DNA of 64,000 nucleotides from positions 55,708-119,707 of the forward strand of contig JBDNHK010000005.1 of NCBI GenBank assembly GCA_041688815.1, in the 5' to 3' direction. The stretch is from Rhabdothermincola_A sp041688815 (lineage in GTDB: Bacteria > Actinomycetota > Acidimicrobiia > Acidimicrobiales > Acidimicrobilacustridaceae). The notes beneath the pieces were generated by a model, which was given only the letters and a program-made list of their open reading frames with translations, was not told the origin of the DNA and ran no database searches. Each line of letters starts with the position of its first letter. Within the stretch, counting starts at the first letter, position 1. Of the stretch, positions 24,672 to 33,260 are shown one piece after another. The position numbers were made by a program, and so were the translations under genes.

Positions 24672-25238
24672 CTACAGCCATCCCCGCACGACGAGGGGAC
24701 ACGACATCAGCGGTGACCAGCCGTCCGGTGAGGCCTCGACCACGACCATGTTCGGCTCGAAACGGTCGTCCTCCGCCACGAGTTGGGCGACGCGACGATC
24801 GACGGCGTCGCGGTTACGGCCGTCGATGCGACCGATCTGGTCGGCGTAGACGCGCACCACCACCCGGCTGCGCAAGTGGTCGATGGCGGCGATGGGCCGA
24901 TCGGGGCCATCGGGAGCTTCGTCTCGTGAGGCCCGGTAGGTGGTTCGCCAGCAGTCGTCGGGCGTGCGCAGCGGCCCGGCCTCGGCGTGCACGGCGTCGA
25001 CGAGGGCGTCGAGGTCGTCGGCGGGGTAGCGACGCAGCGGATCCGGCCCCGGGAGGCCGAACACACTGGTGAGGAGGAGGGCGCCGATGACGAGGGCCAG
25101 GGCACCCAGCGCCCACCGCCACCGGCGGCGCTGTCGGCCGGGTGGTGCGCGGCCGTCCGGCTCGGGCGGAACCGGGACGTCGGGCGCAACATCGGTCGCG
25201 TCAGGGGGGCGGAGGTCGGGGGCCATCGTCGGACTCAT
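24672..25238 (-). CDS. Hypothetical membrane-anchored protein
   Basis: About 188 aa. A Pro/Asp-rich cytosolic N-terminus with an Arg cluster is followed by one membrane helix (ALGALALVIGALLLTSVFG) and an outside domain of about 120 residues with two Cys (DDCWRTTYR and LMSCPLVV) that could form a disulfide. No family recognised. ATG 25238 is one of several in-frame starts (25280 to 25226). Divergent from rmuC with about 50 bp between. Confidence 0.6.
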   Translation of the reverse strand: MSPTMAPDLRPPDATDVAPDVPVPPEPDGRAPPGRQRRRWRWALGALALVIGALLLTSVFGLPGPDPLRRYPADDLDALVDAVHAEAGPLRTPDDCWRTTYRASRDEAPDGPDRPIAAIDHLRSRVVVRVYADQIGRIDGRNRDAVDRRVAQLVAEDDRFEPNMVVVEASPDGWSPLMSCPLVVRGWL

Positions 25239-25287
25239 TGTGGCGGGGTCCGCGATGACTGTCACACCCCCTGTGCACAATCATCAC

Positions 25288-26619
25288 ATGGCCGTGCTCG
25301 CTCTCGTCTCACTCGCGGTGGCCGTCGCGTGCCTGGTTCTGCTGGCCGTGGTCGTTCTCCGCCGTCCGGCGACTCCGGTCGTCGAGGTCACGCCGGTGTC
25401 CGAGGAGCTCGTCGCCGCCACCGTGGCCGCCCTGCGCCACGAGCAGGCCGCCACCGTGCGGGCGGCCGTCGAATCGGTCGTCAGCGTGGCCGGTGAGCAG
25501 TTGGGGACCCGAGCCACCCTGGCCGATCAGGCCCTCCAGCAGCGCCACGATGCCATCGCGGCATCGCTCGATGACGGCCGCACCGCCGTGGGCGACGAGA
25601 TGCGCGAGACGCGTCGCCAGCTCCAGGAGATGGCCAAGCTCGTGACCGAGCTTCGGGTCGAACGGGCCGATCAGCAGGGCCGGCTCGAGCAGGGCCTGGC
25701 CGACGCCGTGCGCACCACCACCCAGCTCGCCGGTACCACCGACGCGTTGCGTCAGGCCCTGGCCAGCACGAAGGCCCGCGGCCAGTGGGGAGAGCGCATG
25801 GCCGAGGACGTTTTGCGGGCCGCCGGTTTCGTCGAGGGCATCAACTATCGCAAGCAGACCGCCATCGTCGGCGGCACCATCCCCGACCTGTCGTTCCCGC
25901 TACCCGGCGGGCGCGACCTGCACATGGACGTCAAGTTCCCGTTCGACAACTACCTGCGGGCGTTGGAGGCCGGCACGGCCGACGAGCGTGAGGTCTTCGA
26001 GTCACGGTTCCTCACCGACGTTCGTCAGCGGGTGAAGGAGATCACCACTCGCAGCTACATCGATGCCGACAGCACCGTCGACCACGTCCTGTTGTTCATC
26101 CCCAACGAAGCCATCTTCGGTTTCGTGCACGAGCGTGATCCGGGTCTCATCGACCACGCCATCGGCCTGAAGGTCGTGATCTGCTCGCCCTCCACCCTGT
26201 TCGCCGTGCTGGCCGTGGTGCGCCAGGCGGTCGAGCAGTTCCGGCTAGAACGCACCAGCGACGAGATCCTGGCCTGTCTGGCTTCTTTCGAGAAGGAGTG
26301 GGTCAAGTACACCGAGGGCTTCCTGCGCCTGGGCTCACAGATGGCCACGGTCAACAAGACCTACGACGCGCTGGCCGGCACCCGCACCAACCAGCTCGAA
26401 CGCACCCTCCAACACGTCGAGCGCCTCCGCACCGAACGCGGCATCGAAGCGGTCGCCCCGCTGGGCGCGATCAGTGCCGTCCGGTCCGACGATCGCCACC
26501 ACCGGGGCGATGAGGTCACCGATGCCAACGAAGATCCCGACGTCATCGAGGCGTTCGAGTTGCCCGAGGCCGTCGGCGACAGCCCGTCGTCGCGTCTGGG
26601 CCGGCTCCGTCTGAAGTAG
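25288..26619 (+). CDS. rmuC: DNA recombination protein RmuC
   Basis: An N-terminal membrane helix (residues 1-25) is followed by a long coiled-coil (about 40-160) and an RmuC nuclease-like domain with GQWGERMAEDVLRAAGF, a DMxVKFPFDNY-like segment (HMDVKFPFDNYLRAL) and YIDADSTVDHVLLFIPNEAI. RmuC limits inversions at short repeats; the D-x-K core suggests a PD-(D/E)XK-like fold. 443 aa. ATG 25288 chosen at the start of the membrane helix. Confidence 0.92.
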   Translation: MAVLALVSLAVAVACLVLLAVVVLRRPATPVVEVTPVSEELVAATVAALRHEQAATVRAAVESVVSVAGEQLGTRATLADQALQQRHDAIAASLDDGRTAVGDEMRETRRQLQEMAKLVTELRVERADQQGRLEQGLADAVRTTTQLAGTTDALRQALASTKARGQWGERMAEDVLRAAGFVEGINYRKQTAIVGGTIPDLSFPLPGGRDLHMDVKFPFDNYLRALEAGTADEREVFESRFLTDVRQRVKEITTRSYIDADSTVDHVLLFIPNEAIFGFVHERDPGLIDHAIGLKVVICSPSTLFAVLAVVRQAVEQFRLERTSDEILACLASFEKEWVKYTEGFLRLGSQMATVNKTYDALAGTRTNQLERTLQHVERLRTERGIEAVAPLGAISAVRSDDRHHRGDEVTDANEDPDVIEAFELPEAVGDSPSSRLGRLRLK

Positions 26620-26631
26620 CGCCGGGCCGGG

Positions 26632-26976
26632 TCAGACCGGCGTGCTGCCGACGATGGCCACCCGCTCCACCACCCGATGCTGCGGCGCATAGTCGCTCAC
26701 CGCGTAGTGCTGTGCGGCGCAGTTGTCCCAGAAGGCCGCCGACCCGGGTTCCCAGCGGAACCGGCACTGGAACTCGGCCCGGTCGGCCTGGCACCACAGC
26801 AGGTGCAGCAGCTCCTGGCTCTCGTCGGCGGAGAGCCCCATGATCCGGGTGGTGAACTGCACGTTCACGAAGAGGCCCCGGCGACCGGTGACCGGGTGGG
26901 TACGCACCACCGGGTGCTGCACGGTGGGGTAGTCGTCGTGGCCCTGGGGTGGGAACCAGGTTCCGCCATGTTGGCC
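26632..26976 (-). pseudogene. C-terminal fragment of a TauD/TfdA-family dioxygenase
   Basis: Encodes only the last third of a 2-oxoglutarate/Fe(II) dioxygenase: HPVVRTHPVTGRRGLFVN, then RWEPGSAAFWDNCAAQHYAV with the distal iron-binding His, then the 2OG-binding Arg region (HRVVERVAI). The HxD motif and about 180 N-terminal residues are absent; upstream, similarity fades in front of the metG promoter. The first in-frame start is GTG 26922 (96 aa). Decay by deletion is the likely history. Confidence 0.6.
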
Positions 26977-26984
26977 GGTGCTCG

Positions 26985-26990
26985 TAGCCT
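26985..26990 (+). promoter_or_regulatory. -10 box (TAGCCT) for metG, leaderless type
   Basis: TAGCCT ends 6 nt before the metG GTG at 26997. Confidence 0.5.
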
Positions 26991-26996
26991 GGGCAC

Positions 26997-28517
26997 GTGT
27001 CTGAACGCTTCTACGTGACCACGCCGATCTACTACGTCAACGACGTCCCCCACATCGGCCACGCCTACACCACGGTCACCGCTGACGCCCTGGCCCGGTG
27101 GCATCGGCTTCTCGGCCACGACGTGATGTTCCTCACCGGCACCGACGAGCACGGCCTCAAGGTGATGCGCGCGGCCGAGGCCAACGGCATCTCTCCGCAG
27201 GAGCAGGCCGACCTCACCAGCGCGAGGTTCCGTGAGACCTGGGACCTGCTCGACATCCGTTACGACGACTTCATCCGGACCACCGAGCCTCGCCACACGG
27301 TTGCCGTGCAGACCTTCATGCAGGCCATTCACGACAACGGTTGGCTGCGCAAGGACATCTACGCCGGGCTCTACTGCGTGGCCTGCGAGGCGTACTACAC
27401 CGAGGACGACCTCGTCGACGGCAACTGCCCGATCCACGGCCGGCCGGTCGAATGGCTCGAGGAGGAGAACTGGTTCTTCGAGCTGTCCAAGTTCACCCAG
27501 CCCCTGCTCGACTGGTACGACGCCAACCCGGGGGTGGTGCAGCCTGATGGCAAGCGCAACGAGGCCCTCGGCATCATCCGTCAGGGCCTCGACGACGTGT
27601 CCATCTCGCGCACCTCCATCGACTGGGGTGTGCCGGTGCCGTGGGACGAAGGCCATGTCTTCTACGTCTGGTACGACGCCCTCATCAACTACGCCACTGC
27701 GGTGGGCTACGGGTCCGACCCGGAGCGTTTCGGCGACTGGTGGCCGGTCGTTCACCACCTCCTCGGCAAGGACATCTTGCGCTTCCACTGCGTCTACTGG
27801 CCGGCCATGTGTCTGGCCGCCGGCATCGAGCCCCCCAGGAAGCTGGCCGTGCACGGGTTCCTGCTCGTAGGCGGCGAGAAGATGTCGAAGACGAGCCTCA
27901 ATCAGATCTTCCCGTCCGATCTCGTGGCCGAGCTGGGGGTGGATGGTTTCCGCCACCACTTCCTTCGCGACACTCCGTTCGGGCCCGACGGCGACTTCTC
28001 CTACGAGCAGATGATCACCCGCTACAACACCGATCTGGCCAACAACCTTGGCAATCTCCTGGCCCGGGTCGCCACCGTGGTCGCCAAGAAGTGCGGGGGA
28101 GTGGGCCCTGCTCCCTCGCCCACATCGCCGCTGGCCGCAGTGGCGGCCGACGCCTACGCGGCGACGGCCGCCGGGTGGGCGGCCGTCGCCCCGAGCGTTG
28201 CCCTCGAAGCCACATGGCGGCTCATCGGTGCGGCCAACGCCCACCTCGAGGCCAACGAGCCCTGGAAGATGGAACCTGGTGCCGAGCTCGATGCCGTCAT
28301 GGGTGACGCCCTCGAGGTGTTGCGACTGGTGGCCGTGTTGGCCAGCCCGGCGGTGCCGGCTGCGTGCGAGCAGGTGTGGCAGCGCATCGGGCTCTCGGGT
28401 TCCCCCTCCGATCAGCGTCTGCCCGCCGCCGCAGCTTGGGGCGCCTATCCCGGTGGGGTGGCGGTGGTGAAGGGCGCGGGCCTGTTCCCCCGGCTCACCG
28501 CCGCCGCCCCCGACTGA
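26997..28517 (+). CDS. metG: Methionine-tRNA ligase
   Basis: Class I aminoacyl-tRNA synthetase. HIGH motif PHIGHAYTTV near residue 19, a zinc-knuckle-like CVACEAYY...CPIH near residues 127-147, and KMSKT (variant of KMSKS) near 295. 506 aa with no C-terminal tRNA-binding extension, matching the short actinobacterial form. First gene of a plus-strand run with tatD 10 bp on. Confidence 0.97.
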   Translation: MSERFYVTTPIYYVNDVPHIGHAYTTVTADALARWHRLLGHDVMFLTGTDEHGLKVMRAAEANGISPQEQADLTSARFRETWDLLDIRYDDFIRTTEPRHTVAVQTFMQAIHDNGWLRKDIYAGLYCVACEAYYTEDDLVDGNCPIHGRPVEWLEEENWFFELSKFTQPLLDWYDANPGVVQPDGKRNEALGIIRQGLDDVSISRTSIDWGVPVPWDEGHVFYVWYDALINYATAVGYGSDPERFGDWWPVVHHLLGKDILRFHCVYWPAMCLAAGIEPPRKLAVHGFLLVGGEKMSKTSLNQIFPSDLVAELGVDGFRHHFLRDTPFGPDGDFSYEQMITRYNTDLANNLGNLLARVATVVAKKCGGVGPAPSPTSPLAAVAADAYAATAAGWAAVAPSVALEATWRLIGAANAHLEANEPWKMEPGAELDAVMGDALEVLRLVAVLASPAVPAACEQVWQRIGLSGSPSDQRLPAAAAWGAYPGGVAVVKGAGLFPRLTAAAPD

Positions 28518-28527
28518 GCTTGCCCCG

Positions 28528-29298
28528 GTGCCCGTCGACCCCGAACTGCGCTGGACCGACGACCACTGCCACCTCGATCAGGAGGGGGGGCCGGCCGCGG
28601 CCGATCAGATCGCCGATGCCCGCGCGGCCGGTGTCGAGCGGCTGATCACCGTTGGCACCGATCTCGCCAGTTCGCGCCACGCCATCGAGGTGGCCCGAGC
28701 CCACCGCGGGGTGTGGGCCACGGCTGGTCTGCACCCTCACGACGCCAGTGTCGGCCTCGACGGCATCGAGGCTCTCCTCGATGCCCCCGAAGTGGTCGCG
28801 GTGGGCGAGTGTGGCCTCGACTACCACTACGACCATTCGCCCCGTGCCCAGCAGCGTGAGGCGTTCGCCGCCCAGATCGCCTGGGCCCACGCCCACGACC
28901 TGGCCCTGGTCGTCCACACCCGTGAGGCCTGGGACGACACCGTCGCGATCCTCGCCGGCGAGGGAGTGCCGGACCGGACGGTCATCCACTGCTTCACCGG
29001 GGGGCCTGACGAGGCCCGGCGGTGCCTCGACCTCGGGGCCCACCTCTCGTTCAGCGGGATCGTCACATTCCGGGGAGCGCCCGAGGTTCGCGAGGCGGCG
29101 GCGTTGTGCCCGGCCGGCCGCCTGCTCGTCGAGACCGATTCGCCCTACCTGGCCCCCGTTCCCCACCGAGGCCGCCCCAATCGACCGGCCCTGGTTACAT
29201 TGGTGGGGGCGACGGTCGCCTCGGCCCGTGGGTGCGGGATCGACGAGGTGGCATCGGTCACCTGGGCCAACGCCGAACGGGTCTACCGACTCCGCTGA
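28528..29298 (+). CDS. tatD: TatD family metal-dependent hydrolase (DNase)
   Basis: TIM-barrel amidohydrolase-fold nuclease. Metal ligands: HCHLD (residues about 12-16), GECGLDYHYD near 92, HTREAWDD near 131, VIHCFTGG near 153 and ETDSPYLAPVPHRG near 208. 256 aa. GTG start 10 bp after metG. Confidence 0.95.
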   Translation: MPVDPELRWTDDHCHLDQEGGPAAADQIADARAAGVERLITVGTDLASSRHAIEVARAHRGVWATAGLHPHDASVGLDGIEALLDAPEVVAVGECGLDYHYDHSPRAQQREAFAAQIAWAHAHDLALVVHTREAWDDTVAILAGEGVPDRTVIHCFTGGPDEARRCLDLGAHLSFSGIVTFRGAPEVREAAALCPAGRLLVETDSPYLAPVPHRGRPNRPALVTLVGATVASARGCGIDEVASVTWANAERVYRLR

Positions 29299-29353
29299 CC
29301 TGCGAGGACTTCGATCTGCCCCTTTCGGGGCTCCATCCGGAACATGACAAAAG

Positions 29354-29382
29354 TTGCGGTTGTGTTGCGGTCTGCCTAAGGT
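29354..29382 (+). promoter_or_regulatory. SigA-type promoter for the Rpf-like gene
   Basis: TTGCGG (29354-29359), 17-nt spacer, TAAGGT (29377-29382). One of the few promoters in the window with a good -35. It gives a leader of about 125 nt before the TTG start at 29515. Confidence 0.55.
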
Positions 29383-29406
29383 CGCCCTCTGGCTCCGGGC
29401 GGAGTT

Positions 29407-29463
29407 GACGACGGGCGCCATGCGCTCGGCGCAGCCTCGCTGTGTGCGCCGAGACCTGTCGTC
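29407..29463 (+). other. Structured 5' leader upstream of the Rpf-like gene
   Basis: Inner perfect 9-bp stem CTCGGCGCA (29425-29433) with TGCGCCGAG (29445-29453), enclosed by an outer stem GACGAC (29407-29412) with GTCGTC (29458-29463). In many actinobacteria rpf genes are preceded by a ydaO c-di-AMP riboswitch; I cannot match its conserved core here, so the nature is open. Confidence 0.4.
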
Positions 29464-29514
29464 GAGTCGAGGATCCGCTTCCTGTCCGAAACGTCCGCCC
29501 CCACGCAACGCCGG

Positions 29515-30090
29515 TTGCTCGTGGCGCTCGTCGCCACCATCGTCTGCCTGCCCCTGCTCGGGCTTCAGCTGCTGGACGGGGGACCGCAGAGTTCTGAGGC
29601 GGCGGTGGTGTCCACCGACGGCGGGCAGCCGAGCATGGTGATGGCCGTCGTCCCCTCGACGACCGTGGCGCCCACGACTGCGGCTGCCGTGGTCGCCGAC
29701 ACCGCGACCGCAGAACCGACCACCCCCAGCACCGCTCGGCCGTCGACCACTGCCCCGACGACGGCACCTCTTCCCACGACGAGCGCGGCCCCACCCACCA
29801 CGGCGGCTCCGCCCCCGCCCCCTCCGGCCCCGGCGGTCAGCACCGGCAGCGACTGGGATCGCCTGGCCCAGTGCGAGAGCGGCGGCAACTGGGCGATGAA
29901 CACCGGCAACGGATACTCGGGCGGCATCCAGTTCCATCCCGACACTTGGACGCGCCACGGTGGCGGCGAGTTCGCAGCGATGGCCTTCCAAGCCAGCCGT
30001 GAGCAGCAGATCGTCGTCGGTGAGCGCATCCGGGCCCGGCAGGGCTGGTCGGCGTGGCCCGGGTGTGCCCGCAAGCTCGGCCTGCTCTGA
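29515..30090 (+). CDS. Resuscitation-promoting-factor-like muralytic enzyme
   Basis: Secreted peptidoglycan lytic transglycosylase. An N-terminal hydrophobic signal segment (LVALVATIVCLPLLGLQLL) leads into a Thr/Pro/Ala-rich linker of about 80 residues and a C-terminal Rpf domain with catalytic Glu in AQCESGGNW and GYSGGIQFHPDTW; Cys in CESGG and GCARKLG form the usual disulfide. It lacks the DUF348 and G5 domains of mycobacterial RpfB though it occupies the rpfB position before rsmA. The TTG start is the only canonical one in frame. 191 aa. Confidence 0.88.
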   Translation: MLVALVATIVCLPLLGLQLLDGGPQSSEAAVVSTDGGQPSMVMAVVPSTTVAPTTAAAVVADTATAEPTTPSTARPSTTAPTTAPLPTTSAAPPTTAAPPPPPPAPAVSTGSDWDRLAQCESGGNWAMNTGNGYSGGIQFHPDTWTRHGGGEFAAMAFQASREQQIVVGERIRARQGWSAWPGCARKLGLL

Positions 30091-30175
30091 CGAATCGCGG
30101 CCACCGACCGCGCATCGCTCTGGCCATCGGGTGGCCGGCGGGGGTCAGGGCATCGCGCGCGGTGAAGCTGTCCCT

Positions 30176-31006
30176 GTGACCCTCACCCGCACCCAGGTCG
30201 TCGAGCTGCTCGAGCGGCATGGCCTGTCGCCGAGCCGGGCCCTCGGACAGAACTTCGTGGTCGATCCGAACACCGTGCGCCGTATCGTGCGCGTCGCCGG
30301 TGTCCAACCCGGCGACGCCGTGGTCGAGATCGGCCCGGGTGTGGGCTCGCTCACCACCGCCCTGTGCGAGGCCGGAGCGCTGGTCACCGCGATCGAGCTC
30401 GACCGCCATCTCATCGCCGCGCTCACCGAGGTGGTCGGGCCCCTTGGCGTGCGCGTCGTCGAGGGCGATGCGCTGGCGGTGGACTGGCCGACCCTCCTCG
30501 CCGATCACGAGGCATGGGCGCTCGTGGCCAACCTTCCCTACAACGTCGCCACCACCATCGTGTTGCACCTGCTCGACGAGGTGCCGGCCATCACGTCGAT
30601 GCTGGTGATGGTGCAGCGGGAGGTCGGCGAGCGCCTGGCCGCTGCGCCTGGGAGCCGTACCTACGGGATCCCGTCGGTCAAGCTGTCGCTGTGGGCCACC
30701 GCCGAGGTCGTGGCCAAGGTTCCGGCCACGGTCTTCATTCCCCAGCCCAGGGTCGAGTCGGTCCTCGTGCGAATCGTTCGCCACCCGGCGCCGGCAGTCG
30801 AAGGCGATCTCGACCTCGTGTTCGGCCTGGTCCGCCAGGCGTTCGGGCAGCGGCGCAAGATGCTTCGTCGATCGCTCGGCGACCGGGTGACACCGGTCAT
30901 GTTTGATAGCGCCGGCATCGCCCCCGAAGCTCGACCCGAAGAGCTCTCGATCGAGCAGTGGGGCGCGCTCGCGGATGCCGTCGGCTCGGGCTTCGTGCCA
31001 GAGTGA
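30176..31006 (+). CDS. rsmA: 16S rRNA dimethyladenosine transferase
   Basis: KsgA-type SAM enzyme that dimethylates A1518 and A1519 of 16S rRNA. Motifs: RALGQNFVVDPN, SAM loop EIGPGVGSLTTAL, catalytic NLPYNVATTIV, C-terminal FGQRRKMLRRSL. 276 aa. GTG 30176 starts the family N-terminus (TLTRTQVVELL). ispE follows after 4 bp. Confidence 0.97.
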   Translation: MTLTRTQVVELLERHGLSPSRALGQNFVVDPNTVRRIVRVAGVQPGDAVVEIGPGVGSLTTALCEAGALVTAIELDRHLIAALTEVVGPLGVRVVEGDALAVDWPTLLADHEAWALVANLPYNVATTIVLHLLDEVPAITSMLVMVQREVGERLAAAPGSRTYGIPSVKLSLWATAEVVAKVPATVFIPQPRVESVLVRIVRHPAPAVEGDLDLVFGLVRQAFGQRRKMLRRSLGDRVTPVMFDSAGIAPEARPEELSIEQWGALADAVGSGFVPE

Positions 31007-31010
31007 CCCG

Positions 31011-31757
31011 GTGACGACCTCACCTCACGCCATCACCCTCGTCGCCCCGGCCAAGTTGACGCTGACCTTGCGTATGACCGGGCTCCGCGAAGACGGCTAC
31101 CACCTGATCGACGCCGAGATGGTGACTCTCGACATGGCGGACACCCTGGAGGTGATCGAGCTTCGGGGGGGTGCCGAGTGCTCCCTCGAGATCGTCGACG
31201 TGGAGACCGGGGCCGGTTTCGCGGTGGGAGGCGGCGAAGACAACCTGGTCACCCGGGCGCTGGCAGCGGCGGGCCGGTCGGCGGCGGTGCGGGTGGTCAA
31301 GCGGATCCCCGCCGGCGCCGGGCTCGGCGGTGGCTCCGCCGATGCGGCGGCCATCCTGCGGTGGGCGGGGGTCACGGACCTCGATGTGGCCGCTCGTCTC
31401 GGGGCCGACGTTCCTTTCTGCGTCGTCGGGGGCCGGGCCAGGGTGTCGGGGATCGGCGAGGTCATCGAGCCCCTGCCCCACGTGGAGCGCACGCTGACGT
31501 TGCTCACCCCGCCGTTCGGTTGCTCCACCCCGGCGGTGTACCGGGCGTGGGACGACCTGGGCGGCCCAACCGGCGACCACGGCAACGATCTCGAGCCGGC
31601 GGCGCTGGTGGTGGAGCCCCGCCTGGCGGAGTGGCGCGACCGCCTGGCCGAGACCAGCGGGCAGAGGCCGATGCTGGCGGGCTCGGGCTCCTCGTGGTTC
31701 GTCGAGGGGGCCTACCCCGGCGACGGGCGAGTGGTGGTGCGCACCCTGCCGGCCTGA
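31011..31757 (+). CDS. ispE: 4-diphosphocytidyl-2-C-methyl-D-erythritol kinase
   Basis: GHMP kinase of the MEP isoprenoid pathway. Substrate motif VAPAKLTLTLRMTGLREDGYH, ATP loop PAGAGLGGGSADAAAIL, and C-terminal MLAGSGSSWF. At 248 aa it is shorter than the usual 280-310, the loss being mainly in loops of the C-terminal half; the motifs are intact. Four bp after rsmA, as in mycobacteria. Confidence 0.94.
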   Translation: MTTSPHAITLVAPAKLTLTLRMTGLREDGYHLIDAEMVTLDMADTLEVIELRGGAECSLEIVDVETGAGFAVGGGEDNLVTRALAAAGRSAAVRVVKRIPAGAGLGGGSADAAAILRWAGVTDLDVAARLGADVPFCVVGGRARVSGIGEVIEPLPHVERTLTLLTPPFGCSTPAVYRAWDDLGGPTGDHGNDLEPAALVVEPRLAEWRDRLAETSGQRPMLAGSGSSWFVEGAYPGDGRVVVRTLPA

Positions 31758-31831
31758 TCCGGTGGTCCGCCGATGGGGCCGGGTGGGGAGAGTTCAGACG
31801 TGAGTGGTGGGCAAGCACCCCCCTGACAGGG

Positions 31832-31933
31832 TTACTTGCCGGCGGCGCGCCGCTGAAAGCGAGTGCGCTTCAGCATCTTCTTGTGCTTCTTCTTGCGCAT
31901 GCGTTTGCGACGCTTCTTGATCAGAGAGCCCAT
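31832..31933 (-). CDS. Ribosomal protein bS22 (AURKAIP1/COX24 domain)
   Basis: 33-residue highly basic peptide, MGSLIKKRRKRMRKKKHKK then MLKRTRFQRRAAGK. This is the actinobacterial bS22 pattern (AURKAIP1/COX24 family), a small-subunit protein seen in mycobacterial ribosomes. ATG 31933; TAGGGT lies 10 nt upstream on the minus strand. Convergent with ispE. Confidence 0.87.
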   Translation of the reverse strand: MGSLIKKRRKRMRKKKHKKMLKRTRFQRRAAGK

Positions 31934-31943
31934 GAGACCTTCG

Positions 31944-31949
31944 ACCCTA
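31944..31949 (-). promoter_or_regulatory. -10 box (TAGGGT) for bS22
   Basis: TAGGGT on the minus strand ends 10 nt before the bS22 ATG, giving a leader of only a few nucleotides. Confidence 0.4.
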
Positions 31950-31989
31950 CCGGGACCGGTCGCGACATTGCGAAACGACGTCCGTCGGG

Positions 31990-32061
31990 CTCGGGGGCAG
32001 GGACTCGAACCCCGAAGACCAGGACCAAAACCTGGCGTGTTGCCAATTACACCACCCCCGA
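31990..32061 (-). tRNA. tRNA-Gln (anticodon TTG)
   Basis: On the minus strand: acceptor TCGGGGG pairing with CCCCCGA, D-arm with AATTGGCA, anticodon stem CCAGG/CCTGG around loop TTTTGGT (anticodon TTG), and T-arm GGGGTTCGAGTCCC. CCA is not encoded. 72 nt. Confidence 0.96.
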
Positions 32062-32125
32062 AGGGTGCACGAAAGGTACCACCGGCGGTCTCCACCCCCG
32101 GGCCCAACGGCAGTAGAAAGGGGGG

Positions 32126-33232
32126 ATGGACCGTCCCTTGTCCGCTGTCGTGCTCGCCGCCGGTGAAGGAACCCGGATGCGATCCAGCCGGCCCAAACCA
32201 CTTCACCTGCTGTGCGGGAGGGCGATGGTGCTGTACGTGCTCGACGCCCTCGAGCTCTGCGACGTGCAGCGGGCGGTGGTCGTGGTCGGCCATGGCGCCG
32301 AACGCGTCACCAAGAAGCTGATCGACGCCGCGCCGCACATGCCGCTCGAGTTCGTGGAGCAGTCTGTCCAACGCGGCACGGGCGATGCCGTGAGCGTCGG
32401 CCTCACCGCGTTCCCGGTCGAGGAGCTCGACGACGCCGACGCCGACGTGCTCGTCCTGCCCGGCGACACGCCGCTGCTGCGGCCCGCCACCATCGCCGCG
32501 CTGGTCGAGGCCCATCGGGCCGATGACGCCGCGTGCACCATGCTCACGGCCCGCCTGCCCGACCCCACTGGCTACGGGCGCGTCGTGCGAGGCCGCGAGG
32601 ACCGGGTGGTGCGGGTGGTCGAGCAGGCCGACGCCACCGACGTCGAGTTGGCCATCGACGAGGTGAACACCTCGATCTACTGTTTCCGGGCCAGCGTGCT
32701 GGCCCCCGCTCTGCGTCGGCTGAGCCCCGACAACGCTCAGGGCGAGTACTACCTCACCGATGTCGTGGCGGTCCTGGCCGAGGCCGGTTACCGGGTGGGT
32801 TCGATGACCGCGACCGCCGCCGCCGACACCCAGGGGGTCAACGACCGTCTCCAGTTGGCGTCGGCGGAGTCCGAGCTGCGGCGACGCACCAACGAGGCGT
32901 GGATGCGTCGGGGGGTCACCATGGTCGATCCCACCCGCACCTACATCGATGCCACGGTCGAGCTGGCCCCCGACGTGACCCTCTTCCCCGGCACCATGCT
33001 CCAGGGGCGTTGCGTCGTGGGCGCGGGAACCGAGCTCGGACCGAACACCCGCCTCGTCGACTGTGTGGTGGGGGCGGGGTCGGTGGTCGAACACACGGTC
33101 GGACGCGACGCTGACGTCGGCGACGCCGCCGTGGTCGGTCCGTTCGCCGCGCTCGAGCCGGGCAGCCGTGTCCCCGACGGCGTGCGCACCGGCGCGTTCT
33201 ACACTGCGGGTCCCGCCGAACCGGCGGACTGA
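32126..33232 (+). CDS. glmU: GlmU-type UDP-N-acetylglucosamine pyrophosphorylase with truncated acetyltransferase domain
   Basis: The N-terminal uridyltransferase domain is complete: LAAGEGTRMRSSRPKPLH, QRGTGDAV, VLPGDTPLL, GYGRVVR and EVNTSIYCF. After residue 250 a left-handed beta-helix begins, but the protein ends at 368 instead of about 460. The part lost holds the acetyl-CoA site and the catalytic His of the glucosamine-1-phosphate acetyltransferase. It should therefore only make UDP-GlcNAc from GlcNAc-1-P; acetylation must come from another protein or not be its job. It keeps the glmU-prs order. Confidence 0.88.
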   Translation: MDRPLSAVVLAAGEGTRMRSSRPKPLHLLCGRAMVLYVLDALELCDVQRAVVVVGHGAERVTKKLIDAAPHMPLEFVEQSVQRGTGDAVSVGLTAFPVEELDDADADVLVLPGDTPLLRPATIAALVEAHRADDAACTMLTARLPDPTGYGRVVRGREDRVVRVVEQADATDVELAIDEVNTSIYCFRASVLAPALRRLSPDNAQGEYYLTDVVAVLAEAGYRVGSMTATAAADTQGVNDRLQLASAESELRRRTNEAWMRRGVTMVDPTRTYIDATVELAPDVTLFPGTMLQGRCVVGAGTELGPNTRLVDCVVGAGSVVEHTVGRDADVGDAAVVGPFAALEPGSRVPDGVRTGAFYTAGPAEPAD

Positions 33233-33260
33233 GTATCGCTCGTCGCCCACAGCCCAGGGG

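Noticed and set aside
29383..29514. ydaO c-di-AMP riboswitch upstream of the Rpf-like gene
   Set aside because: Context fits, but the conserved core sequence is not recognisable; kept only as a structured leader.
28495..29991. 498-codon minus-strand frame
   Set aside because: Antisense to tatD and the Rpf-like gene, both with clear catalytic motifs; amino-acid composition is typical of a GC-rich shadow frame.
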